Assembly: GCA_002245135.1 (NCBI GenBank)
Contig: NGBS01000295.1
Span: 1-64,000 of the forward strand
Direction: 5' to 3'
Source of the DNA: Proteromonas lacertae
Taxonomy: Eukaryota > Sar > Bigyra > Opalinata > Proteromonadidae
Length of the DNA stretch: 64,000 nt
Under the pieces are notes generated by a model. That model ran no database searches. It saw only the letters and a list, made by a program, of their open reading frames with translations, and had not been told where the DNA came from. Made by a program: the position numbers and the translations under genes. Positions 1 to 11,252 of this stretch are shown here, one piece after another. Every line of letters begins with the position of its first letter. The first letter of the stretch is position 1.

Positions 1-458
1 CATCAACTAAATAATTCAATCCAATTGAAGATAATCCATTTCTATCATATTATATATTATCATCAATATTATACTTGAACAATTTATGATTTTTCCTAAT
101 AAGTGTAAATTATGAGATTCACATAACATTTTCATTCCTATATCTCCTATTTTATTTCCATTTAAATCAACTTTGCTAAGCTTTGAAAGTGAAGATAAAT
201 TCCTAATCAATATTTCTATACTATTATGTGTTAGTTTATTATCTATGGAATAGAAAAGAAAAATATCAAATCATACTGCTCAAATCCAATTGTGACACAT
301 CTGCCATCTCATCTAATCTTAATGATATTAATGATTTGAAATATTCATCATTTATTTCTAAATCACTTACATATAATTCATTAAAACCATTTTTTAACAT
401 ACTTAATTGATCTATGAATGTCTTTATTAAACAGTAAATCTTTACATCGATTAAAACA
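1..458 (-). CDS. Leucine-rich repeat protein, broken fragment
   Basis: The reverse strand encodes LRR units, among them [16 protein letters not shown] (read across an intron) and [17 protein letters not shown], with the LxLxxNxI pattern of ribonuclease-inhibitor type repeats. A 34-nt intron (243-276, GTATGA...CATAG) must be removed to keep the repeat in frame. Beyond about position 110 the frame is uncertain: another short intron around 70 or a 1-nt indel in the A-run near 93 is needed. The gene runs off the left edge. Its upstream side is cut at 458/459, where the EIF4A3 array begins, so its own start is missing. LRR proteins of this kind are protein-binding scaffolds; nothing here shows the partner. 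Confidence 0.6.
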
Positions 459-648
459 GCTCTCTGTTGAATGGAGGAGGGTTTTTCGAAACCGTATGAA
501 TAAATTCCTCTTAATAAATCTTCTTTTAAACCCCATGTCATTAAAACCCGCAACAACTTCAACTGCTTTACAATTCTCGAATTCAAGTCCCTTTTCATCA
601 CAAACAAATACTAATACATAATATATGCAAATATATACTGCATGACAT
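459..648 (-). pseudogene. EIF4A3: EIF4A3 5' fragment (array copy 0) joined to the LRR gene
   Basis: Only the first exon, the 28-nt intron and about 50 codons remain, up to the Q motif ([14 protein letters not shown]). At 458/459 the sequence switches to the LRR gene, and the switch keeps the downstream reading frame open. One surplus C next to the second methionine (run CCCC near 533-536; three C in every other copy) puts the first 28 codons out of frame with the rest. The promoter spacer upstream (649-807) is complete. This is either a remnant made by the recombination that built the array or a potential EIF4A3-LRR chimera. Confidence 0.75.
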
Positions 649-687
649 TTGAAACTGTTTATATGTAATAAAAAATTCTTTTATAAA

Positions 688-711
688 AATCAAGAAATAT
701 ATTTCTTGATT
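688..711. promoter_or_regulatory. Perfect 24-nt palindrome upstream of each EIF4A3 copy
   Basis: AATCAAGAAATATATTTCTTGATT, read 688-711, is its own reverse complement. It lies about 40 nt upstream of the EIF4A3 start codon and recurs in every spacer of the array (for example 2070-2093); the spacer at 4794-4950 has lost one A. It could be a dimeric transcription-factor site, a transcript hairpin or a 3'-end signal of the preceding copy. The function is not shown. Confidence 0.4.
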
Positions 712-807
712 ATCAACAATAAAAAAATCACTATAGAATATATCAAGCCAAGCTAGAGTTTTACAATATTTAAAAGAATAATAAATAAATAATAATATAA
801 TCTTATT

Positions 808-2030
808 CTATACATATTCACTAACATTCATTGGCAGTTCATCAATCTCAGTTCCATAATATTGTTCAATATCACCCAATATTTTCAAATCTTCATTACT
901 TGCAAAATTAATAGCAACACCTTTTCTACCAAATCTACCACTTCGACCTATTCGATGTATATATAATTCTCTATTACTTGGTAAATCATAATTAATAACC
1001 AAAGATACTTGTTGAACATCTAAACCCCTTCCCCATACATCTGTTGTTATCAACACTCTACTTTCACCTCCTCTGAATTTCATCATTATTTCATCACGTT
1101 CATTTTGAGCCATTCCACCATGCATTGTACAAACTGTGAAATTAGCTTCTCTCATCTTTTCTCCTAGCCATTCTACCTTTCTTTTGGTATTACAGAATAT
1201 TACAGCTTGTGTTATTGTTAATGTATCATATAGATCACATAATGTATCAAATTTCCATTCTTCTTTTTCTACACTTACGAAATATTGTTTTATTCCATCC
1301 AATGTTAATTCATCACGTTTTACTAATACTTTTACTGGATTATTCATAAAATTCTTCGTTATTTCTAATATTTCATTTGGTAATGTTGCTGATACTAATA
1401 CTACTTGTGTATGTGGAGGTAAATATCGATATATATCATATATATGATCTTTAAATCCTTCATTTAACATCTCATCTGCTTCATCTAATACTAACATCTT
1501 TATATTCCTTGTTCGAAGATTTCTTCTTTTAATCATATCAAATACACGACCAGGAGTTCCTGATATTACATGTGCACCACCATTTAATGTACTAATATCA
1601 TTACATACACTTTTACCACCAATACAACAATGACACTTTACATTCATATAACTACCTAAAGATAAAAGCACTTTCTGTGTTTGTTCAGCTAATTCACGTG
1701 TTGGAGATAGAATTAATGCTTGAATTTCGGATAAACAAATATCTATATTTTGAAGTATTCCTATACTAAAAACTGCTGTTTTACCTGTACCAGATTGGGA
1801 TTGTGCTATCATATCACGACCTTTTATTATAGGCAACACTGCTCTCTGTTGAATGGAGGAGGGTTTTTTCGAAACCGTATGAATAAATTCCTCTTAATAA
1901 ATCTTCTTTTAAACCCATGTCATTAAAACCCGCAACAACTTCAACTGCTTTACAATTCTCGAATTCAAGTCCCTTTTCATCACAAACAAATACTAATACA
2001 TAATATATGCAAATATATACTGCATGACAT
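808..2030 (-). pseudogene. EIF4A3: EIF4A3 array copy 1, one frame break
   Basis: Full-length copy with all DEAD-box motifs, identical to copy 3 except for one extra T in the run 1864-1869 (six T instead of five). This throws the N-terminal 50 residues out of frame with the helicase body. From 1839 down to the stop at 808 the frame is open and covers motifs I to VI. First exon (10 nt) and 28-nt intron are intact (start codon 2030-2028). A homopolymer miscall would explain the break; if real, this copy is dead. Confidence 0.8.
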
Positions 2031-2189
2031 TTGAAACTGTTTATATGTAATAAAAAATTCTTTTATAAAAATCAAGAAATATATTTCTTGATTATCAACA
2101 ATAAAAAAATCACTATAGAATATATCAAGCCAAGCTAGAGTTTTACAATATTTAAAAGAATAATAAATAAATAATAATATAATCTTATT

Positions 2190-3412
2190 CTATACATATT
2201 CACTAACATTCATTGGCAGTTCATCAATCTCAGTTCCATAATATTGTTCAATATCACCCAATATTTTCAAATCTTCATTACTTGCAAAATTAATAGGCAA
2301 CACCTTTTCTACCAAATCTACCACTTCGACCTATTCGATGTATATATAATTCTCTATTACTTGGTAAATCATAATTAATAACCAAAGATACTTGTTGAAC
2401 ATCTAAACCCCTTCCCCATACATCTGTTGTTATCAACACTCTACTTTCACCTCCTCTGAATTTCATCATTATTTCATCACGTTCATTTTGAGCCATTCCA
2501 CCATGCATTGTACAAACTGTGAAATTAGCTTCTCTCATCTTTTCTCCTAGCCATTCTACCTTTCTTTTGGTATTACAGAATATTACAGCTTGTGTTATTG
2601 TTAATGTATCATATAGATCACATAATGTATCAAATTTCCATTCTTCTTTTTCTACACTTACGAAATATTGTTTTATTCCATCCAATGTTAATTCATCACG
2701 TTTTACTAATACTTTTACTGGATTATTCATAAATTCTTCGTTATTTCTAATATTTCATTTGGTAATGTTTGCTGATACTAATACTACTTGTGTATGTGGA
2801 GGTAAATATCGATATATATCATATATATGATCTTTAAATCCTTCATTTAACATCTCATCTGCTTCATCTAATACTAACATCTTTATATTCCTTGTTCGAA
2901 GATTTCTTCTTTTAATCATATCAAATACACGACCAGGAGTTCCTGATATTACATGTGCACCACCATTTAATGTACTAATATCATTACATACACTTTTACC
3001 ACCAATACAACAATGACACTTTACATTCATATAACTACCTAAAGATAAAAGCACTTTCTGTGTTTGTTCAGCTAATTCACGTGTTGGAGATAGAATTAAT
3101 GCTTGAATTTCGGATAAACAAATATCTATATTTTGAAGTATTCCTATACTAAAAACTGCTGTTTTACCTGTACCAGATTGGGATTGTGCTATCATATCAC
3201 GACCTTTTATTATAGGCAACACTGCTCTCTGTTGAATGGAGGAGGGTTTTTCGAAACCGTATGAATAAATTCCTCTTAATAAATCTTCTTTTAAACCCAT
3301 GTCATTAAAACCCGCAACAACTTCAACTGCTTTACAATTCTCGAATTCAAGTCCCTTTTCATCACAAACAAATACTAATACATAATATATGCAAATATAT
3401 ACTGCATGACAT
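2190..3412 (-). pseudogene. EIF4A3: EIF4A3 array copy 2, three frame breaks
   Basis: Full-length copy carrying an extra G at about 2296, a missing A at about 2730 and an extra T at about 2769, compared with the other copies. The reading frame is split between the two RecA domains and again near the C-terminus. All three changes are in or next to short homopolymers. All other positions match the intact copies, including the 28-nt intron, the start (3412) and the stop (2190). Confidence 0.8.
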
Positions 3413-3571
3413 TTGAAACTGTTTATATGTAATAAAAAATTCTTTTATAAAAATCAAGAAATATATTTCTTGATTATCAACAATAAAAAAATCACTATAG
3501 AATATATCAAGCCAAGCTAGAGTTTTACAATATTTAAAAGAATAATAAATAAATAATAATATAATCTTATT

Positions 3572-4793
3572 CTATACATATTCACTAACATTCATTGGCA
3601 GTTCATCAATCTCAGTTCCATAATATTGTTCAATATCACCCAATATTTTCAAATCTTCATTACTTGCAAAATTAATAGCAACACCTTTTCTACCAAATCT
3701 ACCACTTCGACCTATTCGATGTATATATAATTCTCTATTACTTGGTAAATCATAATTAATAACCAAAGATACTTGTTGAACATCTAAACCCCTTCCCCAT
3801 ACATCTGTTGTTATCAACACTCTACTTTCACCTCCTCTGAATTTCATCATTATTTCATCACGTTCATTTTGAGCCATTCCACCATGCATTGTACAAACTG
3901 TGAAATTAGCTTCTCTCATCTTTTCTCCTAGCCATTCTACCTTTCTTTTGGTATTACAGAATATTACAGCTTGTGTTATTGTTAATGTATCATATAGATC
4001 ACATAATGTATCAAATTTCCATTCTTCTTTTTCTACACTTACGAAATATTGTTTTATTCCATCCAATGTTAATTCATCACGTTTTACTAATACTTTTACT
4101 GGATTATTCATAAAATTCTTCGTTATTTCTAATATTTCATTTGGTAATGTTGCTGATACTAATACTACTTGTGTATGTGGAGGTAAATATCGATATATAT
4201 CATATATATGATCTTTAAATCCTTCATTTAACATCTCATCTGCTTCATCTAATACTAACATCTTTATATTCCTTGTTCGAAGATTTCTTCTTTTAATCAT
4301 ATCAAATACACGACCAGGAGTTCCTGATATTACATGTGCACCACCATTTAATGTACTAATATCATTACATACACTTTTACCACCAATACAACAATGACAC
4401 TTTACATTCATATAACTACCTAAAGATAAAAGCACTTTCTGTGTTTGTTCAGCTAATTCACGTGTTGGAGATAGAATTAATGCTTGAATTTCGGATAAAC
4501 AAATATCTATATTTTGAAGTATTCCTATACTAAAAACTGCTGTTTTACCTGTACCAGATTGGGATTGTGCTATCATATCACGACCTTTTATTATAGGCAA
4601 CACTGCTCTCTGTTGAATGGAGGAGGGTTTTTCGAAACCGTATGAATAAATTCCTCTTAATAAATCTTCTTTTAAACCCATGTCATTAAAACCCGCAACA
4701 ACTTCAACTGCTTTACAATTCTCGAATTCAAGTCCCTTTTCATCACAAACAAATACTAATACATAATATATGCAAATATATACTGCATGACAT
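3572..4793 (-). CDS. EIF4A3: EIF4A3 (eIF4A-III) DEAD-box RNA helicase, array copy 3, intact
   Basis: Conceptual 397-aa protein. Exon 1 is only ATGTCATGCA (4784-4793), followed by a 28-nt intron (4756-4783) and exon 2 (3572-4755). The start gives [17 protein letters not shown] before the conserved [13 protein letters not shown]. Motifs in order: Q ([13 protein letters not shown]), I ([10 protein letters not shown]), Ia (PTRELAEQ), Ib (TPGRV), II (VLDEADEML), III (SATLP), IV ([10 protein letters not shown]), V ([10 protein letters not shown]), VI ([15 protein letters not shown]). The C-terminal [11 protein letters not shown] and the block [19 protein letters not shown] match the eIF4A-III subfamily rather than translation factor eIF4A. 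In other eukaryotes eIF4A-III clamps spliced mRNA in the exon junction complex. Motif V has WGRG where animal proteins have WARG. Confidence 0.93.
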
Positions 4794-4950
4794 TTGAAAC
4801 TGTTTATATGTAATAAAAAATTCTTTTATAAAAATCAAGAATATATTTCTTGATTATCAACAATAAAAAATCACTATAGAATATATCAAGCCAAGCTAGA
4901 GTTTTACAATATTTAAAAGAATAATAAATAAATAATAATATAATCTTATT

Positions 4951-6171
4951 CTATACATATTCACTAACATTCATTGGCAGTTCATCAATCTCAGTTCCAT
5001 AATATTGTTCAATATCACCCAATATTTTCAAATCTTCATTACTTGCAAAATTAATAGCAACACCTTTTCTACCAAATCTACCACTTCGACCTATTCGATG
5101 TATATATAATTCTCTATTACTTGGTAAATCATAATTAATAACCAAAGATACTTGTTGAACATCTAAACCCTTCCCCATACATCTGTTGTTATCAACACTC
5201 TACTTTCACCTCCTCTGAATTTCATCATTATTTCATCACGTTCATTTTGAGCCATTCCACCATGCATTGTACAAACTGTGAAATTAGCTTCTCTCATCTT
5301 TTCTCCTAGCCATTCTACCTTTCTTTTGGTATTACAGAATATTACAGCTTGTGTTATTGTTAATGTATCATATAGATCACATAATGTATCAAATTTCCAT
5401 TCTTCTTTTTCTACACTTACGAAATATTGTTTTATTCCATCCAATGTTAATTCATCACGTTTTACTAATACTTTTACTGGATTATTCATAAAATTCTTCG
5501 TTATTTCTAATATTTCATTTGGTAATGTTGCTGATACTAATACTACTTGTGTATGTGGAGGTAAATATCGATATATATCATATATATGATCTTTAAATCC
5601 TTCATTTAACATCTCATCTGCTTCATCTAATACTAACATCTTTATATTCCTTGTTCGAAGATTTCTTCTTTTAATCATATCAAATACACGACCAGGAGTT
5701 CCTGATATTACATGTGCACCACCATTTAATGTACTAATATCATTACATACACTTTTACCACCAATACAACAATGACACTTTACATTCATATAACTACCTA
5801 AAGATAAAAGCACTTTCTGTGTTTGTTCAGCTAATTCACGTGTTGGAGATAGAATTAATGCTTGAATTTCGGATAAACAAATATCTATATTTTGAAGTAT
5901 TCCTATACTAAAAACTGCTGTTTTACCTGTACCAGATTGGGATTGTGCTATCATATCACGACCTTTTATTATAGGCAACACTGCTCTCTGTTGAATGGAG
6001 GAGGGTTTTTCGAAACCGTATGAATAAATTCCTCTTAATAAATCTTCTTTTAAACCCATGTCATTAAAACCCGCAACAACTTCAACTGCTTTACAATTCT
6101 CGAATTCAAGTCCCTTTTCATCACAAACAAATACTAATACATAATATATGCAAATATATACTGCATGACAT
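4951..6171 (-). pseudogene. EIF4A3: EIF4A3 array copy 4, one frame break
   Basis: Full-length copy lacking one C near 5168 (AAACCC instead of AAACCCC, read on the plus strand). The break falls inside motif V, so the frame covering motifs Q to IV (down to 5163) is separated from the frame holding motif VI and the C-terminus (4951-5178). Start codon at 6171, 28-nt intron present. The preceding spacer (4794-4950) is also two A residues short. Cluster of deletions is compatible with local base-calling error. Confidence 0.8.
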
Positions 6172-6330
6172 TTGAAACTGTTTATATGTAATAAAAAATT
6201 CTTTTATAAAAATCAAGAAATATATTTCTTGATTATCAACAATAAAAAAATCACTATAGAATATATCAAGCCAAGCTAGAGTTTTACAATATTTAAAAGA
6301 ATAATAAATAAATAATAATATAATCTTATT

Positions 6331-7552
6331 CTATACATATTCACTAACATTCATTGGCAGTTCATCAATCTCAGTTCCATAATATTGTTCAATATCACCC
6401 AATATTTTCAAATCTTCATTACTTGCAAAATTAATAGCAACACCTTTTCTACCAAATCTACCACTTCGACCTATTCGATGTATATATAATTCTCTATTAC
6501 TTGGTAAATCATAATTAATAACCAAAGATACTTGTTGAACATCTAAACCCCTTCCCCATACATCTGTTGTTATCAACACTCTACTTTCACCTCCTCTGAA
6601 TTTCATCATTATTTCATCACGTTCATTTTGAGCCATTCCACCATGCATTGTACAAACTGTGAAATTAGCTTCTCTCATCTTTTCTCCTAGCCATTCTACC
6701 TTTCTTTTGGTATTACAGAATATTACAGCTTGTGTTATTGTTAATGTATCATATAGATCACATAATGTATCAAATTTCCATTCTTCTTTTTCTACACTTA
6801 CGAAATATTGTTTTATTCCATCCAATGTTAATTCATCACGTTTTACTAATACTTTTACTGGATTATTCATAAAATTCTTCGTTATTTCTAATATTTCATT
6901 TGGTAATGTTGCTGATACTAATACTACTTGTGTATGTGGAGGTAAATATCGATATATATCATATATATGATCTTTAAATCCTTCATTTAACATCTCATCT
7001 GCTTCATCTAATACTAACATCTTTATATTCCTTGTTCGAAGATTTCTTCTTTTAATCATATCAAATACACGACCAGGAGTTCCTGATATTACATGTGCAC
7101 CACCATTTAATGTACTAATATCATTACATACACTTTTACCACCAATACAACAATGACACTTTACATTCATATAACTACCTAAAGATAAAAGCACTTTCTG
7201 TGTTTGTTCAGCTAATTCACGTGTTGGAGATAGAATTAATGCTTGAATTTCGGATAAACAAATATCTATATTTTGAAGTATTCCTATACTAAAAACTGCT
7301 GTTTTACCTGTACCAGATTGGGATTGTGCTATCATATCACGACCTTTTATTATAGGCAACACTGCTCTCTGTTGAATGGAGGAGGGTTTTTCGAAACCGT
7401 ATGAATAAATTCCTCTTAATAAATCTTCTTTTAAACCCATGTCATTAAAACCCGCAACAACTTCAACTGCTTTACAATTCTCGAATTCAAGTCCCTTTTC
7501 ATCACAAACAAATACTAATACATAATATATGCAAATATATACTGCATGACAT
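6331..7552 (-). CDS. EIF4A3: EIF4A3 DEAD-box RNA helicase, array copy 5, intact
   Basis: Second intact copy of the array. It encodes the same 397-aa protein as the copy at 3572-4793, with a 10-nt first exon, a 28-nt intron and every helicase motif. Its start is at 7552 and its stop at 6331. It is separated from copy 4 by a 159-nt spacer and from copy 6 by another. No base difference from copy 3 was seen in the coding part, so the two would be indistinguishable by short reads. Confidence 0.92.
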
Positions 7553-7711
7553 TTGAAACTGTTTATATGTAATAAAAAATTCTTTTATAAAAATCAAGAA
7601 ATATATTTCTTGATTATCAACAATAAAAAAATCACTATAGAATATATCAAGCCAAGCTAGAGTTTTACAATATTTAAAAGAATAATAAATAAATAATAAT
7701 ATAATCTTATT

Positions 7712-8598
7712 CTATACATATTCACTAACATTCATTGGCAGTTCATCAATCTCAGTTCCATAATATTGTTCAATATCACCCAATATTTTCAAATCTTCAT
7801 TACTTGCAAAATTAATAGCAACACCTTTTCTACCAAATCTACCACTTCGACCTATTCGATGTATATATAATTCTCTATTACTTGGTAAATCATAATTAAT
7901 AACCAAAGATACTTGTTGAACATCTAAACCCCTTCCCCATACATCTGTTGTTATCAACACTCTACTTTCACCTCCTCTGAATTTCATCATTATTTCATCA
8001 CGTTCATTTTGAGCCATTCCACCATGCATTGTACAAACTGTGAAATTAGCTTCTCTCATCTTTTCTCCTAGCCATTCTACCTTTCTTTTGGTATTACAGA
8101 ATATTACAGCTTGTGTTATTGTTAATGTATCATATAGATCACATAATGTATCAAATTTCCATTCTTCTTTTTCTACACTTACGAAATATTGTTTTATTCC
8201 ATCCAATGTTAATTCATCACGTTTTACTAATACTTTTACTGGATTATTCATAAAATTCTTCGTTATTTCTAATATTTCATTTGGTAATGTTGCTGATACT
8301 AATACTACTTGTGTATGTGGAGGTAAATATCGATATATATCATATATATGATCTTTAAATCCTTCATTTAACATCTCATCTGCTTCATCTAATACTAACA
8401 TCTTTATATTCCTTGTTCGAAGATTTCTTCTTTTAATCATATCAAATACACGACCAGGAGTTCCTGATATTACATGTGCACCACCATTTAATGTACTAAT
8501 ATCATTACATACACTTTTACCACCAATACAACAATGACACTTTACATTCATATAACTACCTAAAGATAAAAGCACTTTCTGTGTTTGTTCAGCTAATT
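7712..8598 (-). pseudogene. EIF4A3: EIF4A3 array copy 6, 5'-truncated
   Basis: Carries the gene from codons around [16 protein letters not shown] to the normal stop at 7712. The N-terminus, Q motif, Walker A motif and promoter are missing because the array ends at 8598, inside motif Ia. Beyond the junction the sequence is unrelated AT-rich DNA. Without the ATP-binding motif I the fragment cannot encode a working helicase. Confidence 0.85.
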
Positions 8599-8817
8599 AC
8601 TGAGGTAAATATCGATCTTGTTTTTTTTGAACTCAATGTATGCTCCATAATGAATGAAATAAGCTTTACTGTACAAATTGTAATACTACAGTTTTATATT
8701 TATTATTCTTTAATAACTAATAGTGAAAATAGATTAATCAGAGTCAGGGCTATAGGAATTTGTTATGATTTGCAGCCACCTGAACTAATAGTTTTAATTA
8801 AGTTCATTAACAAAATC
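8599..8817. other. Spacer between EIF4A3 array and hAT remnant
   Basis: About 220 nt of AT-rich sequence with no gene that I can support. A forward reading frame crosses the array junction and runs on to about 8889, but its sequence is hydrophobic low-complexity translation of AT-rich DNA overlapping the hAT remnant in antisense. Confidence 0.5.
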
Positions 8818-9126
8818 TCAAGCTATATATATATCAACATTGTTATTACAATCATCATTATTTCCACCATCTCCATTATCATTATCTGACTTATCTATAC
8901 TGTTGTTTACAGCTTCTTCAATAATAGAATCTATTTCATTATCCTCTTCAAACTCCATTACTCTTTTCTCTTTCAATAACTTAAACTTTACTCTCATTAA
9001 GTCATTGATTACGCTATTCCCTAATCTGTTTCTCTGTTTGCTATGAATCAACCCCTGCATAGAAAAACTACGTTCTATGAAGCTGTTAGAGGTTGGGATT
9101 GTTTGTATTCTATGAAGCTGCTACGT
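8818..9126 (-). mobile_element. hAT-family DNA transposase, C-terminal remnant
   Basis: The reverse strand reads IPTSNSFIERSFSMQGLIHS followed by KQRNRLGNSVINDLMRVKF and an acidic tail. This is the conserved dimerisation end of hAT transposases (consensus around ERxFSxxGLIxxxxRNRL). Upstream of about 9126 the frame closes, and no BED zinc finger or catalytic region is present, so only the last 80-100 residues survive. No terminal inverted repeats or target-site duplication were recognised. A 13-nt sequence (TTCTATGAAGCTG) is repeated at about 9073 and 9108. The element probably marks the breakpoint side of the EIF4A3 array. Confidence 0.75.
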
Positions 9127-9617
9127 CTTTTGTATGACATGATAAAATAAAAAAGCTTGAAAAGAAATCAAGCTTGGATTTATTTCAAAGTTTAATATTT
9201 CGTGTTATAATTAAGTATTGTTTCATTTTATGTTTATTTGTGTGTAATGTTGTAAATTCATATGTATAAATTAATTACTGTTTCTTTGAAATGCTGTGAA
9301 TTAATGAATATTAAAATTTAGCTAAATTTAATCAATTTATTTAACTGTATATATTCAAATAAGTTATGAGTAGTTTATTAATTTGCATAATATTCAGATT
9401 ATCGCAATTTGTTTCATATTTCTATTATGAAGTGATACTATTCATGTAAATGAACAATACATTTATAAGTATGTTATTTAGATAGATTTAATACATAAAA
9501 TTTACATAATATTTTGATTAATAGAAATAAACATAGGTATATTTGTTCTTAAACAGGTTAATATATCTTATTAACAATAGGAGAAATAATATATGTAGTA
9601 TTTATGAAAAACTAATT
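9127..9617. other. Gene-free AT-rich stretch
   Basis: Very AT-rich sequence downstream of the hAT remnant. There is no splice-joined coding frame on either strand and no recognisable RNA gene. Confidence 0.5.
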
Positions 9618-9760
9618 TTGAAAAAAGGGACAGAAAAGGACCTACAGGTTATACTGTCCTTCCTGAAAAAGGACATGTTCGATTTCCGTACAGGCGAGAC
9701 AAGAGAAGAAAGGACAGAAAGGAGGATATGGCTCCAGAAGGACGTCCTTTCTGCAACTCA
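9618..9760. repeat. GC-richer purine-rich scrap with internal palindromes
   Basis: This stretch differs from its AT-rich surroundings in composition. It contains repeated GGACAG/CTGTCC words, a stem AAGGAC...GTCCTT with a 14-nt loop, and the perfect palindrome AAGGACGTCCTT. The word ATTTCCGTACAGGCGAGA recurs, with one change, at about 11173-11190 (ATTTCCGTACAGACGAGA), again followed by purine-rich sequence. It looks like a degraded repeat or small-RNA-derived element. No tRNA-like A or B box was recognised. Confidence 0.35.
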
Positions 9761-9988
9761 GCTATATTCTCATATACTTTTTATATATGTAATTAAAAAA
9801 CTCTTGTGTAAGTGATATTAATAATAAAAATAATAACAATAACATTAGTGTTTATTCAAATACAAGCATATAATTCTTGATAATAGAAAGAATAATTTAT
9901 GCATAATCAACTTTTAATCTAACAAAACTACACACACGATACAAATAAAAAATAATATAAATACACATATAATTTTAATTTAAAATAA

Positions 9989-10976
9989 TTAGATATTGAA
10001 TAACAAGGCGGATTTGTATTGGAAATAATTAGTTGCTTTTTTAATAGACATATTTAATTGATTAAATATGTTATCAAAATTTGATAAAGTTGTTGTATCT
10101 TCTGTTAAACCATCTGAAATCATTTGTTCATTCACTAAATCATAAAAATATCCATGTTTGGGAAATATTGAGTTTATAATTTTAATATTGTTTTCTTTTA
10201 TTCTGATTAATATTTTGGATTTTGGACCATTTAGAATAGTGTTAAATGTTAACATTAATTCGCAATCTTTATATTCATAATCCCAATCTTGATTATTCTG
10301 TATCTAAAACATATAATAAAACAATATATATAAAACAATATACTATTTCTATTACTTTATCTATGTCTGTTTTTCTTTTTTTATAACAATTTGAATCAAG
10401 GACGGTTGCTTTATTGGCTTGTAATATGTAATTGCCAGTGTTCTTTAATTTGACTGATTCTGAATTCATTTCCAATGGACAAAATTTTGAATATGATTCT
10501 ATTCCATAAATTTCTTCATCCCATTTCAGTCTGTTCTATATAAACAAATAAATATTAGTTATAAAAATACTATATATTCTTTTACTAAAAGGTTATCATT
10601 TGGATATTCTTGAATATCACTTAACTGTATTTTAACAACATTATCATAGTTATATTTTTTTCCTGATTCTTGTATATTTATCGCTTCGTTATCTTCTTTC
10701 TTTGTATTAGTTTTAGTAGTGAATTTGTTAAAAATAATATCATTTTCTGGCAGTTCATCATACTTAGCACTTTCTTCTATTTCTTCCTATTGGTATATTA
10801 TAATGTTATATATATATATTTAATACAAAGATTGACGTAATAGGGTGGAATATAACTTCCACTGGTGGATAGAGAGGTTGAAGAATCTTGCTACTTGGTC
10901 TTTTAATTAATACATTTATGTTTGTTTTGCTACAACTAGATAATATTGAACAGCCTCCTCCTCTATGTAACATCAT
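9989..10976 (-). CDS. Unrecognised four-exon protein (281 aa)
   Basis: Joining exons 10827-10976, 10586-10786, 10356-10535 and 9989-10303 removes introns of 40, 50 and 52 nt (all GTA...TAG) and gives one frame of 281 codons plus stop. The protein starts MMLHRGGGCSILSSCSKTN and has a basic N-terminal third. An acidic middle (EEIEESAKYDELPENDI) and a C-terminal part follow, with NYFQYKSALLFNI at the end. No signal peptide, membrane segment or known motif was seen. The next gene (11253-13133) lies on the same strand and is also unrecognised, so the two may be lineage-specific neighbours. Function unknown. Confidence 0.6.
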
Positions 10977-11252
10977 TCTGTAAAAATGTTTAAATGAGAT
11001 TCTAATTTCTATTCAGATTAAATAATTCAACAATACTTAAGAAGATGTGTATACCTTTAATTAACAATTGAACTATTAGATAGATAAAAGAGCAATATTT
11101 GTTGAGCTTGGCTCGCTTTTCACAATAGATTTTATAAATTTTAGATGTTATTTGATATAAATAAACAAACTCTATTTCCGTACAGACGAGATTAAAAGGA
11201 GTCAGAAGCAGGGCACAGCATTAAATAACAAAGATACAAATGTATGAACAAA

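Larger units (their letters stand above)
459..8598 (-). repeat. Tandem array of a 1.38 kb EIF4A3 unit, about 5.9 copies
   Basis: Head-to-tail direct repeats with a period of 1379-1382 nt. The stop codons lie at 808, 2190, 3572, 4951, 6331 and 7712. Each unit is a whole EIF4A3 gene (1222 nt, one 28-nt intron) plus a 157-159 nt spacer, so the spacer must serve both as the 3' end of one copy and the promoter of the next. Copies are essentially identical apart from about eight 1-nt indels: the C-run by 541, the T-run at 1864-1869, 2296, 2730, 2769, two in the spacer 4794-4950, and 5168. The array enters inside the gene at 459 (GCTCTCTGTTG) and leaves inside the gene at 8598 (CAGCTAATT). Near-identity means very recent or gene-converted duplication, or an assembly artefact. 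Confidence 0.95.

Noticed and set aside
1136-1447. A 103-aa forward frame repeated five times across the EIF4A3 array
   Set aside because: It is the antisense of the conserved helicase core and recurs only because the gene is repeated; its sequence is determined by EIF4A3 codons.
8581-8889. Forward open frame across the right array junction
   Set aside because: Hydrophobic AT-derived translation that overlaps the array end and the antisense of the hAT remnant; no motif and no splicing context.
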